NCBI RefSeq assembly: GCF_046630445.1
Contig: NC_092341.1
Location: 28,348,001-28,412,000, forward strand
Length of the DNA stretch: 64,000 bases
Direction: 5' to 3'
DNA from: Rutidosis leptorrhynchoides
Lineage: Eukaryota; Streptophyta; Magnoliopsida; Asterales; Asteraceae
The notes beneath the pieces are model-generated. The model was not told where the DNA came from. It made no database searches and saw only the letters and a list, made by a program, of their open reading frames with translations. Below are positions 47,818 through 58,929 of this stretch, in pieces; position 1 is the stretch's first letter; the number at the start of each line of letters is the position of its first letter. The translations under genes were made by a program, and so were the position numbers.

Positions 47818-49011
47818 TCACTGAATATCCTATTAGTTTTTAAAAGGAAAGAAAAATTATATAAGTTATCCAATTAATAGACTTTTCTGATTTTGCCCAC
47901 GTTTCGAATAGCCAAAAGATGCAGCAGAGGGGCAGGATTCGTTTGGTCTCAATATAATTGAGTACTGTTTGGCTCCAATAACCCGGTCCACGTACAAATC
48001 CAACTATTACTACGAACCAGAAAATTTTGATGTCTATCAATTTAACCACTTAAAATAAATTTTCGTAATTTTAAGAAATTTAGATAAGAAGTAGAATAAA
48101 AATCTTATCCTAAAACTAGAATAGCGAGAAATAAGAAAGAAAAAAAAAACGCGTCGAAAAATAAAAGGTCGAAAAATAGGCGTCAAAAAATAAAAATAAG
48201 AAAGTAGCGCGAAAAACGGCGTCGCAAAATTCTAAAGCACATAAATCTTAGTCTAAGGAATAAGCACTTAAGGGATTTTACGGCAAACCTAAAAATTCTA
48301 GAAATAAAAATAACTATGGCAAAACTAAACTTAATACTAAAAATTGTAACTAGAGTCTAAAAATCTAAAGGTAATAAAAAAAAAAACTTTTTTTTTAATT
48401 TTTTTATATTTCGTTTTTTAAGGATTTTAAAAAAAAAAATTTTAAATTTTTTTTTTATGTATATATATTTTTTTTTAAAACTTTTTTTTAACTCGTTTAC
48501 TATTCATGAATAGTAAATAAAAAGAAATTAATTAATTTACTATTCACATGAAAGCGACATGATAGAAATTATTAATTGCAAGTTACATAATATACCCCTA
48601 AAATATTTAATAAATACGACTTTTTAAAACTTTTACGATTCAAAATAGTAAAGGAAAGAAATTAATTAATTTACTATTCACATGAAAGCGACATTATAGA
48701 AATTATTAATTATAAGTTACATAATATACCCCTGAAATATTTAATAAATACGACTTTTTAAAACTTTTAAAACTTTTACGTATCAAATTTGATTCTAAAA
48801 TATTATTATATTATTATATTTTATTTCAATATTATTATATTATTATATTTATTAAATTATTATATTTAAATTAATATATCTTTAATCAATCAAAAACTAA
48901 AAAAAAAAAAACTTAAATACCCCGTGAAAACACAAAAAGTGTCCCCGAAATTACTTTTTTTTATAACTATATTTTTACAGATATAAATTAAAAATATAGC
49001 GTTTTAGCGCT
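47818..49011 (-). other. 5' leader of element C
   Basis: This non-coding, AT-rich leader carries homopolymer runs around 48380-48490. A ~110-bp segment containing TTAATTTACTATTCACATGAAAGCGACAT-like sequence is repeated (about 48527-48620 and 48660-48760). No paired palindromes are present, unlike the leader of A. Confidence 0.65.
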
Positions 49012-49028
49012 CCCCGGCAGCGGCGCCA
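49012..49028 (-). promoter_or_regulatory. Primer-binding site of element C (tRNA-Asp type)
   Basis: The plus strand reads CCCCGGCAGCGGCGCCA, 16 of 17 identical to the 3' end of plant tRNA-Asp. It lies six bases inside the LTR. Confidence 0.85.
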
Positions 49029-49034
49029 AAAACT

Positions 49035-49251
49035 TGATGATGTAGCGTGAGGGTACGAAATAGTTATATTTTTATTACGAAATATGACGAAATATTACAC
49101 AAGTTTTATTTATTTATACAGATGGGATATACCTAAACCTTGCTACAACACTTATAGGCAGTGTACCTAATCGTAGAGTAGTGTAGTTTTTAGTAAGTCC
49201 GGTTCGTTCCACAGGGAGCTAGTGATTACGTACTATATTTTTATAAAACTA

Positions 49252-49343
<92 letters not shown>

Positions 49344-50852
49344 TAGTAATATTATTATAAAAGGGGGTTTTTTTACCGTTTAATGACCAGTTTGTCGATT
49401 TTATATTTTTAAGCGTAAAGATAAATGACAATAATTAAAGTGCATAAAATATATAAATGACGATAAATAAAATAACAATAAATAAAATTGCGATAGAATA
49501 TGAAATAAAAGGATTATGCTTATTTAAACTTCCGTAATCATGATGTTTAACGTTTTGATTTTAATTAATTGTTACTCGGGTTAATTGTCCTTTGTCATGG
49601 TTTATTTGATACCTATCTGGTTTTTGTCCATAATAGTCCATCGGTCATAAATATAAAGTGCGAGTGTCCTCGTCAAATTACCCTTATACCCGAATTCAAA
49701 TATTCCAACTAATTAAGGATTTAAACTGTGACGCAGTTATCACTTCTGTCAACAATTACACCAGTTATCACTGTATGTAATCCACCCCTGTTTTGATTAG
49801 ATATGAATATTAATTTACCCACTTGATCAGTTTGAATAATCAATTACCCAACCAGATAATTAATTAAATGATTATAATAGATTCCATATGAACGTCACTA
49901 AATAGGACAACCATAATCATTATTAATTATTAGGATAATTAATTTGAAGATAGGTTCGACAGACTCCAATGAGTTGTCACTCAATTAGACAATACCCCAC
50001 ATCTATTAATAGTCAATAGTCCAATTTCCACAAGTGTCGGTCTTTTGCCCAAACCTTAATTATGGTACAAAATCCAATAACCCCGTCTTAATATTTAGTC
50101 AAACATCACGATTACTTCGGCTTAAATAAGCATAATAATAATTTAGTTACGAGACATTAATTTAAAAAGGAAGAACATAACTTACAGTGATTATTAATCG
50201 TGTAGCGTTACACGGACAGAGTTTCGACTTTAAAACCCGTAAAACATTCCTTACAATAACCCAATTATTATTAAACTTAAACTAAAATTAAAATTATAAT
50301 TATAAATATATATTACATGTAAAGAGAAAGAAAGAAGAAAAGGTGTACATAAATCGATCAAATGAATTGCCTTTTATAGGCAAATATTGAATTGAAATTT
50401 TCACTTATGACCCCTTAACGATGCTCAATTAACAACTTTTTATTATTTATTATTATTCTTATTATGAATTATTTAAATATTATATTATATTCTTGTGCAT
50501 AGTTGACTTGTACTTTCAGCTCCGTTGCGTCGAGCGTTGATAGTTGGCTCGGGTACCGGTTTCGGATTTTTGAACGTCCTTTCGTATAATTTAATATCTT
50601 GTACTTTGCGTTTTGTAACTTGTACTCTTGTCATTTTTAGACGTTTCTCATCAATAAATTGAACCTTTTGAATTGTATCTTGTACATTTGAGCTTTTTGG
50701 ACGTTTGTGTCTTCAAATCTTCGTTTTCGCCTTTTGTCTTCGCACTTATTTATTTAAACAATTACAATGAAAATATAATACAATTACATATGAAAACCTA
50801 TTATTTAGAAGGGATATTGCTATGAAATATATGTTCCTTTTTAGCCTTATCA
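49035..50852 (-). repeat. 5' LTR of element C
   Basis: The LTR is 1818 bp and almost identical to 40943-42733. The length difference comes largely from a longer (TA)n array (49254-49340). Confidence 0.9.
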
Positions 50853-50857
50853 ATAAG
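50853..50857. repeat. Target-site duplication of element C, right copy
   Basis: ATAAG matches 40938-40942. Confidence 0.9.
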
Positions 50858-50877
50858 AAATCACCAATGGAACTGTA

Positions 50878-53034
50878 TCAATCTAGTTATGGATTCCAGT
50901 TCATGTTATCGCTCGGGTTCCATGGCTAGTGATAGGTATCTTGATAGGCTTGGTTCGGGTCGTATAGGTTAAAGGGCGATCGCATGTCAGGCTGATGTGG
51001 TGGATAATAAGCAGGCTGAGTGGGAACGTAATTATCGGGAATCTGATATGATAGATGACTCATGATCTGGTGCTGATGAATGTCCCATCTATCGTGTTGG
51101 CGACGCCTGGATTGCTCGTATTCATCCACGGCTCTCCACTGCTCATACTGATGATGTCGAGCCTCGTTATTCATTTCCAACTCTTCCAGACGCTGATAAA
51201 CATCAGTATAACTATCCCTAACTACATCCCTAATATCAGCGGCTTCCTCCATTTCCTCGTCTGAACCCCTCTCTACCTGTGGTCGGCTGCCATTATATGG
51301 TATCGGCCTATTAGATCTCCGAGATAGTACCTGTGCACCATGATAAACCTGCAAACCTATACTCTCGGATTGTTCTGCAGCTTCGACCATCGGACCCCCT
51401 TGATTTTTATCTACACCTAAATACTCTAAAATGAAAGTAACAAAAATACCTCCCCCTATTATACTTCCTTCTTGCATTCCCTCGACAACTTTAGACAAAT
51501 AATGGCCAACACAATAAGGAATATTAACAAAGCCCCTTGGGTCTCGAATACACTTAAGGTAAAATAAATCGTTTAAGATCATTTTTTCCTTGTTTCTTCC
51601 ACGTTGTGTAATCGAGTTCGCTAAAAATATATGTGTTACCCGGAGTTTGGCTCTATCAATATCTAGGTAGGAGTGTTTTCCTCCCCGCTTAAACTCATTA
51701 AATCTTGACATACGCCTCCATATGGCATTACTATCAAAATACCTATCTACTCTTTCACCTTCAAAAATTAAACTATTACAATCAGGTGTACTAATCTCAG
51801 CGGGAGTGTAGATTAGTAAAGCTTTAGCCATGTCCAACATGGACATCCTGTACATCCTACCTCCTAACAAAAATATAATAAAACTCTTATCATTTAACAG
51901 AGTAATCTCATTATTTAACTCTAATGTACTAAGCAACTCAACACACCACTCTTTATATACAGTCCTACGAGTGGTAAATAGGTGCTCCCAATCATTAAAC
52001 ATAGAAAACCCCTAACCGAGTTGGCTAGGCTAACCGTTTCCAAAGGCTCCCAATTGATTACCCGTGGCACCTCAATATTTTTGTTGTAGAGGATGTGTTT
52101 TTTTTTTTTTTTTTTTTTTTTTGAAATTTAGGGTAATCAATCCAACAACGATTGAATCTTAGGTTGGGGTGTAATTGTTGTTCATTGATAAGTAGGTGCG
52201 TAATCCTCTCGTGAGGCTGAAATTGACGATAAATGTTTGAGAATAGTAGTTCAGGCTCATAATATGGTAAATGTTGATCATAGCGGTGTTGTTGTTCTTG
52301 TTGTGGTTCCGGTTGTTGTTCTGGTTGTTGTGAAGACGAACCACCACCATCAGTGTTTGTAAATTTCTGCAAAACACATTAGACACAAAATTGTGCATTC
52401 AAATATGCATTAGTGTTAGCAAAATAACTAATCAAAACAATTATAAAGACATGTTTAATCCATATTAAACTTATACACATTTTCATAATTTTAACAATTC
52501 TACACTTTTTCAAATAAGCATATATGAAAATGTATACAATGTTCATAAGCATTCAACTCAAATAACATGTCAAAATAATTATTATTAGCGACTAAACAAG
52601 TTTCAAATGGTATTCATATCAAAATAACCTAGTTCATGCATTTTTGACTTAAAAAGTCCACTTTGATGCTCAAAAATCATGTTTAGGATCAAAGTTTGGA
52701 TCATTTAGCAACCTAAACATGTCACATTACTTACTTTAGCATGAACTCACAACAAAAATCGGTCATAACTTGTTTATATCAAAAAGACCTCAAATTGCTC
52801 AAGAACACTAACCCTAGATTTCTAAAAATTTTGAAGTTTAAGGCTTCAAATCATGAAAAATAGCATCAATCTAGGCTATACAAGCATAAAATATTAACAA
52901 TTTAACTATAATTAAGCTAGAAATCATCAAAATTAAATTAAGTAAAAATTTGCTCAAGAACACTATAAATCCAAATTTAAAGACTTTAAGGGTGAAATCG
53001 TTACCTTCTTCCTCCCAAAGCCGAACAAAGGCAT
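50878..53034 (-). pseudogene. Split post-pol gene of element E (Athila ORF1-type protein)
   Basis: Same structure as in A: exon 1 53005-53034 (ATG, MPLFGFGRKK), intron 52367-53004 with GT..AG ends, exon 2 50878-52366. The globular part and coiled-coil region are open for 358 codons from 52002 (WEHLFTTRRTVYKEWCVELL, then YLKCIRDPRGFVNIPYC). It continues past the position where A has a TGA, which supports that A is mutated there. Stops near the end are TAG at 50926-50928 and a TAA where Tyr is expected. A frameshift lies at or after the poly-A run (poly-T near 52099-52122). A and E agree on all splice borders. Confidence 0.65.
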
Positions 53035-53192
53035 GTTTAGAGTGGATTGTAGCACGAAATTTGGTGAATTTTGATATAAAAAAAATTGAAGATTTTTGAG
53101 AGGGTTTGTGTGTGTGTTCGTATATGTGTGTGTGTTGAAGTGAGACATAGAATAACGAGCTGGGTTTTTGATCCTGACCAGCTTTTGGTCCT

Positions 53193-53241
53193 CATGCGAT
53201 CGCATGGATTTCTAGTGCAAACCCCATGCGATCGCATGGGG
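53193..53241 (-). promoter_or_regulatory. Internal promoter-like module upstream of the post-pol gene (E)
   Basis: On the sense strand CCCCATGCGATCGCATGGGG (53222-53241, perfect 20-bp palindrome) is followed after 14 bp by CCATGCGATCGCATG (53193-53207), with centres about 31.5 bp apart. The A/T-rich box found in A (GGATAAAAAA) reads GGATCAAAAA here (near 53163-53172), so the TATA match is weaker. Confidence 0.55.
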
Positions 53242-53245
53242 TCTA

Positions 53246-53247
<2 letters not shown>

Positions 53248-53330
<83 letters not shown>
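53248..53330. repeat. (TA)n microsatellite
   Basis: A TA array of about 83 bp at the same position relative to the post-pol gene as 13382-13466 in A. Confidence 0.95.
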
Positions 53331-53331
<1 letters not shown>

Positions 53332-53358
53332 CCTTTAACTTATAAAACAAAAAAATGA

Positions 53359-54903
53359 ATAATATTATGTCGAAAGAAAATTGTATTAGTTCAAGCACCA
53401 AGTGGAAAGGTTATTTGGATTTATGGGGAACGGGCTAGACGTGTTATTCTGATATGTACGTATGCTAGAGCTAGAGCCAAACGATTTTTGTCCCATGGGT
53501 GTTGTGCATTTTTGGCACATGTGATCGATGATTCAAAGAAGGTTTTTGGGATAAATGATGTACCGGTAGTTAATGAGTTTCCGGATATGTTTCCGGATGA
53601 ATTGCCCTATGTTCCTCTCGAACGAGAAGTAGAGTTTCAAATAGAGTTGATTTTCGGAGCTACGCCAATTGCCAAAGCACCATATCGACTAGCTCCGTCA
53701 GAAATGAGGGAAACGATGAATCAACTACAAGATTTGATAGATAAAGGTTTTATACGTCCTAGTAGCTCACATTGGGGAGCTTCGGTTTTGTTTGTGAAAA
53801 AGAAGGATGGAACAATGAGAATGTGTATCGATTATCGTGAATTGAATAAAGTCACTATTAAGAATAAATATCCATTGCCGAGGATAGATGACTTGTTTGA
53901 TCAATTACAAGGGGCATGTTTCTTTTCAAAGATAGATCTAAGGTCGGGTTATCATCCATTAAAGGTGAGGGAAGAAGATATCCCTAAAACGGCTATTAGC
54001 ACTAGGTATGGTCATTATGAATTTTTGGTAATGCCTTTTGGGTTAATTAATGCTCTGGCCGCGTTTATGAATTTGATGAATAGGGTGTGTCGACCGATGC
54101 TCGACAGGTTTGTGATTGTATTCATTGACGATATTTTAGTATATTCTAAGGGGGAAGAGGAGCATGCGATGCATTTACAACAAGTATTAGAAACTTTAAG
54201 GAAAGAAAAGTTGTTCGCTAAGTTCTCTAAGTGTGAGTTTTGGCTTCGTGAAGTTCAATTTTTAGGACATGTCATTAATAAGGAGGGTATTTGTGTTGAT
54301 CCGACAAAGATTGAAGCGATAATGAGATGGGAACCGCCTCTGAATCCCACCGAAGATAGAAGTTTTCTAGGTTTAGCGGGGTATTATCGACGATTCATAC
54401 AAGATTTTTCTAGAATAGCCACCCTACTCATAAAGTTAACCCGTAAGAATGTGCAATGGAAATGGGAAGAAAAGCAAGACTAAGCATTTCAAATCCTTAA
54501 AGAGAAACTTGTTCAAGCTCCTATACTAGTCTTACCAGAAGGGAATGAGAATATGACGGTTTATTGTGATGCTTCTAAGAAAGGTTTGGGATGTGTGCTA
54601 ATGCAAAATGGGAAAGTCATAGCTTATGCTTCTCGACAATTGAAAACACATGAAAAGCGTTATCCCACCCATGATCTAGAATTAACGGCCGTAATCTTTG
54701 CCTTGAAAATATGGCATCATTATCTTTATGGTGTAAAGTTCTCCATCTATACCGATCATAAAAACTTAAAGTACATGTTCGATCAAAGAGATTTAAATGA
54801 TAGGCAAAGGAGAGGGCTCGACTTGGTGAAAGATTATGATTGTGAAATTTTGTACCACCCCGGGAAGGCTAATGTGGTGGCGGATGCTCTTAGTAGGAAG
54901 TCG
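53359..54903 (+). pseudogene. RT and RNase H region of F1 pol
   Basis: The frame is open from the junction, without an ATG. RT is recognised by [42 protein letters not shown] and the catalytic [11 protein letters not shown]. RNase H follows with [41 protein letters not shown] and VADALSRK, so all four acidic positions are present. A TAA at 54481-54483 (F2 has sense codons) separates the two domains. The residues around LINALAAFM differ from the usual LTNAPAxFM. The order and sequences are typical of chromoviruses of the Tekay/Del group. Confidence 0.9.
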
Positions 54904-56147
54904 AGCCACCAACCAATTAAGGTAACAAGTTTAGTCATGGTAATATCACCCCAAATATTCGATAGTATCCGGGCAGCGCAAGATGAAGCATTAACCCCTT
55001 ATAACGTGAGGAAAGAAAGGATCAAAGGGCAAGTTAATGATTTTATAGTAGATTCTCGTGGTCTAAGGCTTATATATGGAAGAATTTGGGTACGTTTACA
55101 AAGTGGCGCTAGAAGCGAGCTCCTCGACTTAGCTCACAAATCTAAGTATTCGATTCACCCCGGTGCTACAAAAATGTACAGGGACCTAAGGAAAGACTGT
55201 TGGTGGACAGGAATGAAGAGAGATATAGTAAAGTATGTTCATAAGTGTCTTACTTTCCTCCAAGTAAAAGCCGATCATCAAATGCCGTATGGAAAACTCA
55301 ACCATTAGAGGTACCGGTATAGAAGAGGGAGCATATCACGATGGATTTAGTGACTAAGTTGCCTAAGACCCATCGGCAACACGACGCCATTTGGGTTATT
55401 GTTGATAGATTAACTAAGAGTGCATTATTTTTAGAAATAAGAGAAGCTTCATCGTTGGAAATAATGTCTAAATTATATATGAAGGAGGTTGTTGCAAGAC
55501 ATGGAGTGCCGGTTTCCATTGTTTCGGACCATGACACCCGATTTACCTCACGATATTGGAGGAAGTTTCAAGAAGAGATGGGCACCAAGTTGCATGTAAG
55601 CACCGCGTTTCACCCACAAACGGATGGTCAAAGTGAGCAAACTATCCAAACTCTTGAGGATATGTTGAGGGTGTGTATCATCGATTTTTGTGGTAGTTGG
55701 GATACTCACCTACCTTTAGTTGAATTTTCGTACAATAATAGTTATCATTCTACCATTGAAATGGCACCTTATAAGATGTTGTATGGGAAAAAGTGTAGAA
55801 CCCCAATATGTTGGGGTGAAGTGGGTCAAAGAGAATTAGGAAGCACGGAAGTAGTGCAACAAACAACCGAAATGATAGATCAAATTCATGAAAGAATGAA
55901 AGCGGCACAAGATCGACAAAAGTCATATGCGGATAAAAGAAGGAAGCCGATAGAATTTCAAGTGGGTGATAAAGTAATGCTTAAGGTTTCCCCGTGGAAA
56001 GGTATAATTCATTTTCGAAAGAGGGAAAAATTGGGTCCAAGATTTGTGGGACCATTTGAGATAGTTGCGAGAGTCGGGAAGGTAGCTTACCGTTTGGCCT
56101 TTCCCGATGAATTGAGTAACATACATGACACGTTTCACGTGTCATAG
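54904..56147 (+). pseudogene. Integrase region of F1 pol
   Basis: An HHCC-like zinc region is present ([26 protein letters not shown]), in which the usual second Cys context has decayed. The core motifs are [23 protein letters not shown] and [14 protein letters not shown]. The C-terminal part is [21 protein letters not shown]. Compared with F2, one base is missing near 55295 (CTCAACC against CTGCAACC), giving a frameshift. TAG replaces Trp near 55319 and TAG replaces Gln at 56145-56147 before LRKC. Confidence 0.9.
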
Positions 56148-56378
56148 TTAAGAAAGTGTTTGGCGGATGAATCGACGTATATCCCACTAAATGAAATTGA
56201 GGTTGACGATAAGCTAAGATATGCGAAAAAGCCAATAAAGATTTTAGATCAAAAGGTTAAGCAATTAAGAAATAAGTCAGTGACATTATTGAAAGTGTTA
56301 TGGCAATTTAGAAAGGGTTCCGAATGTACGTGGGAACATGAAGAATGGCTTATGAAGTATTATTCATCGTTGCACTAA
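56148..56378 (+). pseudogene. Chromodomain-like C-terminus of F1 integrase
   Basis: The segment [54 protein letters not shown] matches the chromodomain-related tail of plant Tekay-type integrases, which is thought to steer integration into heterochromatin. It ends at TAA (56376-56378), earlier than in F2. Confidence 0.8.
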
Positions 56379-56408
56379 AGTGGTTCGCGAGGACGCGAAC
56401 AATCTAAC

Positions 56409-56418
56409 GGGGGGAGAG
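56409..56418 (+). promoter_or_regulatory. Polypurine tract of F1
   Basis: GGGGGGAGAG lies just before TGTAACATCCC. An identical tract sits at 63490-63499 in F2. Confidence 0.85.
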
Positions 56419-56419
56419 T

Positions 56420-58477
56420 TGTAACATCCCAAATAACTAAGGTAATATTTTATGTAATTTAATATTGATATATATTGTTGGCATTATTTTGTATAATAAA
56501 ATGGATAATATTTAAGATTTGTTAGTTAAGTTGAAAAGGGACTAGAGATGCAAAGTTAGTTTAAGGACCTCCCATTATATGGTTTTGGTGGGGAGGGAAA
56601 AAAGTGTAAATAAGGCAAAGATAATTTAATTAAATTAGTTAAATGCTGAAATCTCATTATCAATTGCAAAAAAAAAAATACAGAAATTTAGTGTGCTTGT
56701 GTGTGAGTGGCGACCCAAACAAGGAAGAAGGAGAAATCCTCCATTCGAAGATTTGATAACATGCAAGTAGAAATTTATGTAATCTAGTGTGCTCTAATCA
56801 TCATAACAAGTTTCAATTCTTCAATTTCTTCTCCAATTGTGCACAATTAGGGTTCTTAAATCTCTAGAGACAAGGTATGAACTTCTAAGTCTATGTATCA
56901 CTACATTGGGTGTTTTAGATGAATCTCAAGCTTATAAGTTGTTGTATGTTGTGAGTGTGCACATTTGTATGATTAAAAATGAATTTTTATTGATGTTTGG
57001 ATGCAATTTCATGTATGATATTGTTACAAGTAATGATGTTTTGATGTATGATGATGTTTAAGGTTGCTAGTAGTTAAAATGGGTTTATGCACACCAAGTG
57101 TTTGATGAAATGCTTGAGAGAATGACAAGTCCATGTTTGTAAGAGATAAACTAGAGAAATTATGTATTAGGAAAATGATGTTTGTATGATAATGTTTGTT
57201 ATAATGGAAAAGTGAAAAGAAAAGTTAAGAATTTTATGTATATAAATGTTCATGTGAATGATGAGGTAAAAAGGGGATTAAGAAAGATTAAGTCAAATGT
57301 ATAAGTATATGAAAGTGTTGTAAGCATTTGAAAGATGTAAATTCCTTTGAACTATGTTAATGTTGAGATTAGCTCATTTATAGGTGCTAATCAAGACAAA
57401 GGAACCTCAAGCGACCAAAGAATCTCATTTAACCAAGGTGAGTTTATAGGGGGTAAATTGGGCGGGTCAAGAGTGGCTTAGTGTTCCCAAATTACATCCG
57501 TGTAAGAGGGCAACGACTATGTGCACTAGATGGATAGCTAAGATAGGATTATTAGGCATGCCTAATAATTGTATCTATGGTTGATGATTAGCTTAGGCAA
57601 AGTCATTAAGCTTGCTTAATGATCTTGTCTATGGTATGACTTAGCTTAGACACTTTGGGTGTCTATGTATGCATGCGTTGTGATTAAGGTTAGCTTAGGC
57701 ATATGTGTATGCCTATGGTCATGTTTAGCTTAGACACAATTACTAGGATTGACCTTAGTAAGTTATGTCTATGGCAAGAAATGGAGTCGGATCTGATAGT
57801 AAGTAAGCAACCTTCGGGTTGGAAAGGTTAAGTGATGCATTGTTTATGCTCAATGATATGCGTTCTTTTATTCACCTATAACTCACTAAGCATGAAAGCT
57901 TACCCCTATGTTATGTTTATGTTTTTATAGGAACGAAAGGAAACCGTGAAGGTAAGGAGCCTATTTGAGGAGAGCGGAGCATCGGTCATATAGTAAATGG
58001 TAGTGAAAGTCCCTATTTTGAATATAGCTCTATTGATACCGCTTATCGACGCTAAGAATTTTGTACTTATGAATTATGTTTCTTTTGAAAGTTGGGACCA
58101 AAAGTTATGTTTAAGATGTAAAAGCGTATCGTTCATGACTAAATGGTTTTTGTAATGTTTAATGATGTAAGAAACTGTTTTAATTAAGTTTGTTTATGCA
58201 CTATGTTGTTAAAATGGTGTTGGGTGAGGAAGAAATGGTGAAAATGTGATTTTAAAGCAAGTTAAAGTTTAGTACCAGCGACAGCACAGGGCCGCGCCGC
58301 GACCCCATTCGCCGCGTCGCACCCTTAGGCGTATTTTGATAACAGGAGGAATGTTAAACTAGTCCGAAATCCTTTGTCTGGCCGCGCCGCGCCCAGATAT
58401 GCCGCGCCGCGGCGTATCACTGGGATGGGTGGTCAACCATATTTAAAAAAAAAATATCTTTTTCAGAGCGTTAAAAG
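56420..58477 (+). repeat. Shared LTR: 3' LTR of F1 and 5' LTR of F2
   Basis: The LTR starts TGTAACATCCCAAATAACT after the PPT of F1 and ends close to the primer site of F2 (58479). The exact 3' end is uncertain: CA occurs at 58464-58465, or the terminal CA has mutated nearer 58476. Length is about 2.05 kb. The 3' LTR of F2 repeats its first 500 bp nearly unchanged. It contains no gene; short frames here are spurious. GC-rich palindromic motifs cluster at 58290-58414. Confidence 0.85.
58290..58447 (+). promoter_or_regulatory. GC-rich paired motifs plus TATA-like box (F LTR)
   Basis: GCCGCGCCGCG occurs at 58291-58301, 58381-58391 and 58401-58411, and GCCGCGTCGC at 58311-58320, in a strongly AT-rich LTR. 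Within each pair the copies start 20 bp apart. The last includes the palindrome CGCCGCGGCG (58405-58414). TATTTAAA begins about 27 bp further on. It resembles the other LTR modules, but the spacing is about two helical turns and the site lies unusually close to the LTR end. Confidence 0.45.
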
Positions 58478-58478
58478 T

Positions 58479-58490
58479 TGGTATCAGAGC
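58479..58490 (+). promoter_or_regulatory. Primer-binding site of F2
   Basis: TGGTATCAGAGC is a perfect match to the usual 12-nt initiator-Met tRNA primer site of plant LTR elements. Confidence 0.9.
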
Positions 58491-58929
58491 TATGGTTTAA
58501 GGGACTTGGATAATCCACTATAGGGATTATCTGGGCTTAAACCATCGTTGATAGAAGATAAGCGGTTTAGGACTTACATGATAGATAAGTTTAAAGGGTT
58601 ATGCCATGCTCCATAGGAAAGAGTTTATTGACGAGACTTATAGTGTGATACTAAGATTGTGAATGATTTGAACCAAGAGTTTAATGCTCACTAACCATGA
58701 GTTATAAATGATCAAGTGCGTAATACAATGGTGTAATGATCACCGGACATTGCCATTACATCATTATAGTACGTATGAAAATCTACTATGGTCATGGTGA
58801 AATGAGTTGGAAATTCTTTCGGTCACTTAAGTTATGCTCAAATATTGAAGCACGTGTTTGAACTAATGGGTTGGATGTATTATTTCAGAATGGCTATTGT
58901 ATCCCCTAATAGAAGCAATGAATAGGACG

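Larger units (their letters stand above)
40943..50852 (-). mobile_element. Element C: non-autonomous Athila-related element with gag-protease only
   Basis: This is a complete insertion of 9910 bp: 5' LTR 49035-50852, primer site 49012-49028, leader, one coding frame (45112-47817), 3' UTR with PPT, and 3' LTR 40943-42733. Flanking ATAAG at 40938-40942 and 50853-50857 is a perfect TSD, and the empty site is seen uninterrupted at about 10973 in A. The LTRs look near-identical apart from the (TA)n length. It lacks RT, RNase H, integrase and the post-pol exon. Its ends, primer site and PPT resemble those of A, so A-like elements are plausible helpers. Confidence 0.9.
36912..53363 (-). mobile_element. 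Element E: 5'-truncated Athila-like element containing insertion C
   Basis: Sense order is the post-pol gene (53034 to 50878), 3' UTR (50857-50853 joined to 40942-38925 across C) and 3' LTR (36912-38924). Gag, pol and the 5' LTR are missing. The break falls in the region upstream of the internal promoter, at the junction with chromovirus F1 (53357-53363). Confidence 0.85.
53357..58477 (+). mobile_element. Element F1: 5'-truncated Tekay/Del-type chromovirus
   Basis: The segment begins inside the protease-RT linker, so the 5' LTR, gag and most of protease are missing. It runs through RT, RNase H, integrase and chromodomain to a polypurine tract (56409-56418) and a 3' LTR (from 56420). Sequence is highly similar to F2 throughout. 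At the left junction the 7 bases GAATAAT (53357-53363) are common to E and F. Confidence 0.9.

Noticed and set aside
40943..50852. Paired-palindrome module in the C LTR
   Set aside because: Looked for upstream of the TATA-like box near 42255 and 50375 and not found. C is an exception to the shared promoter layout.
56837..57061. 74-codon ATG frame in the F LTR
   Set aside because: Lies wholly inside the shared LTR, with low-complexity composition and no motif. No evidence of coding.
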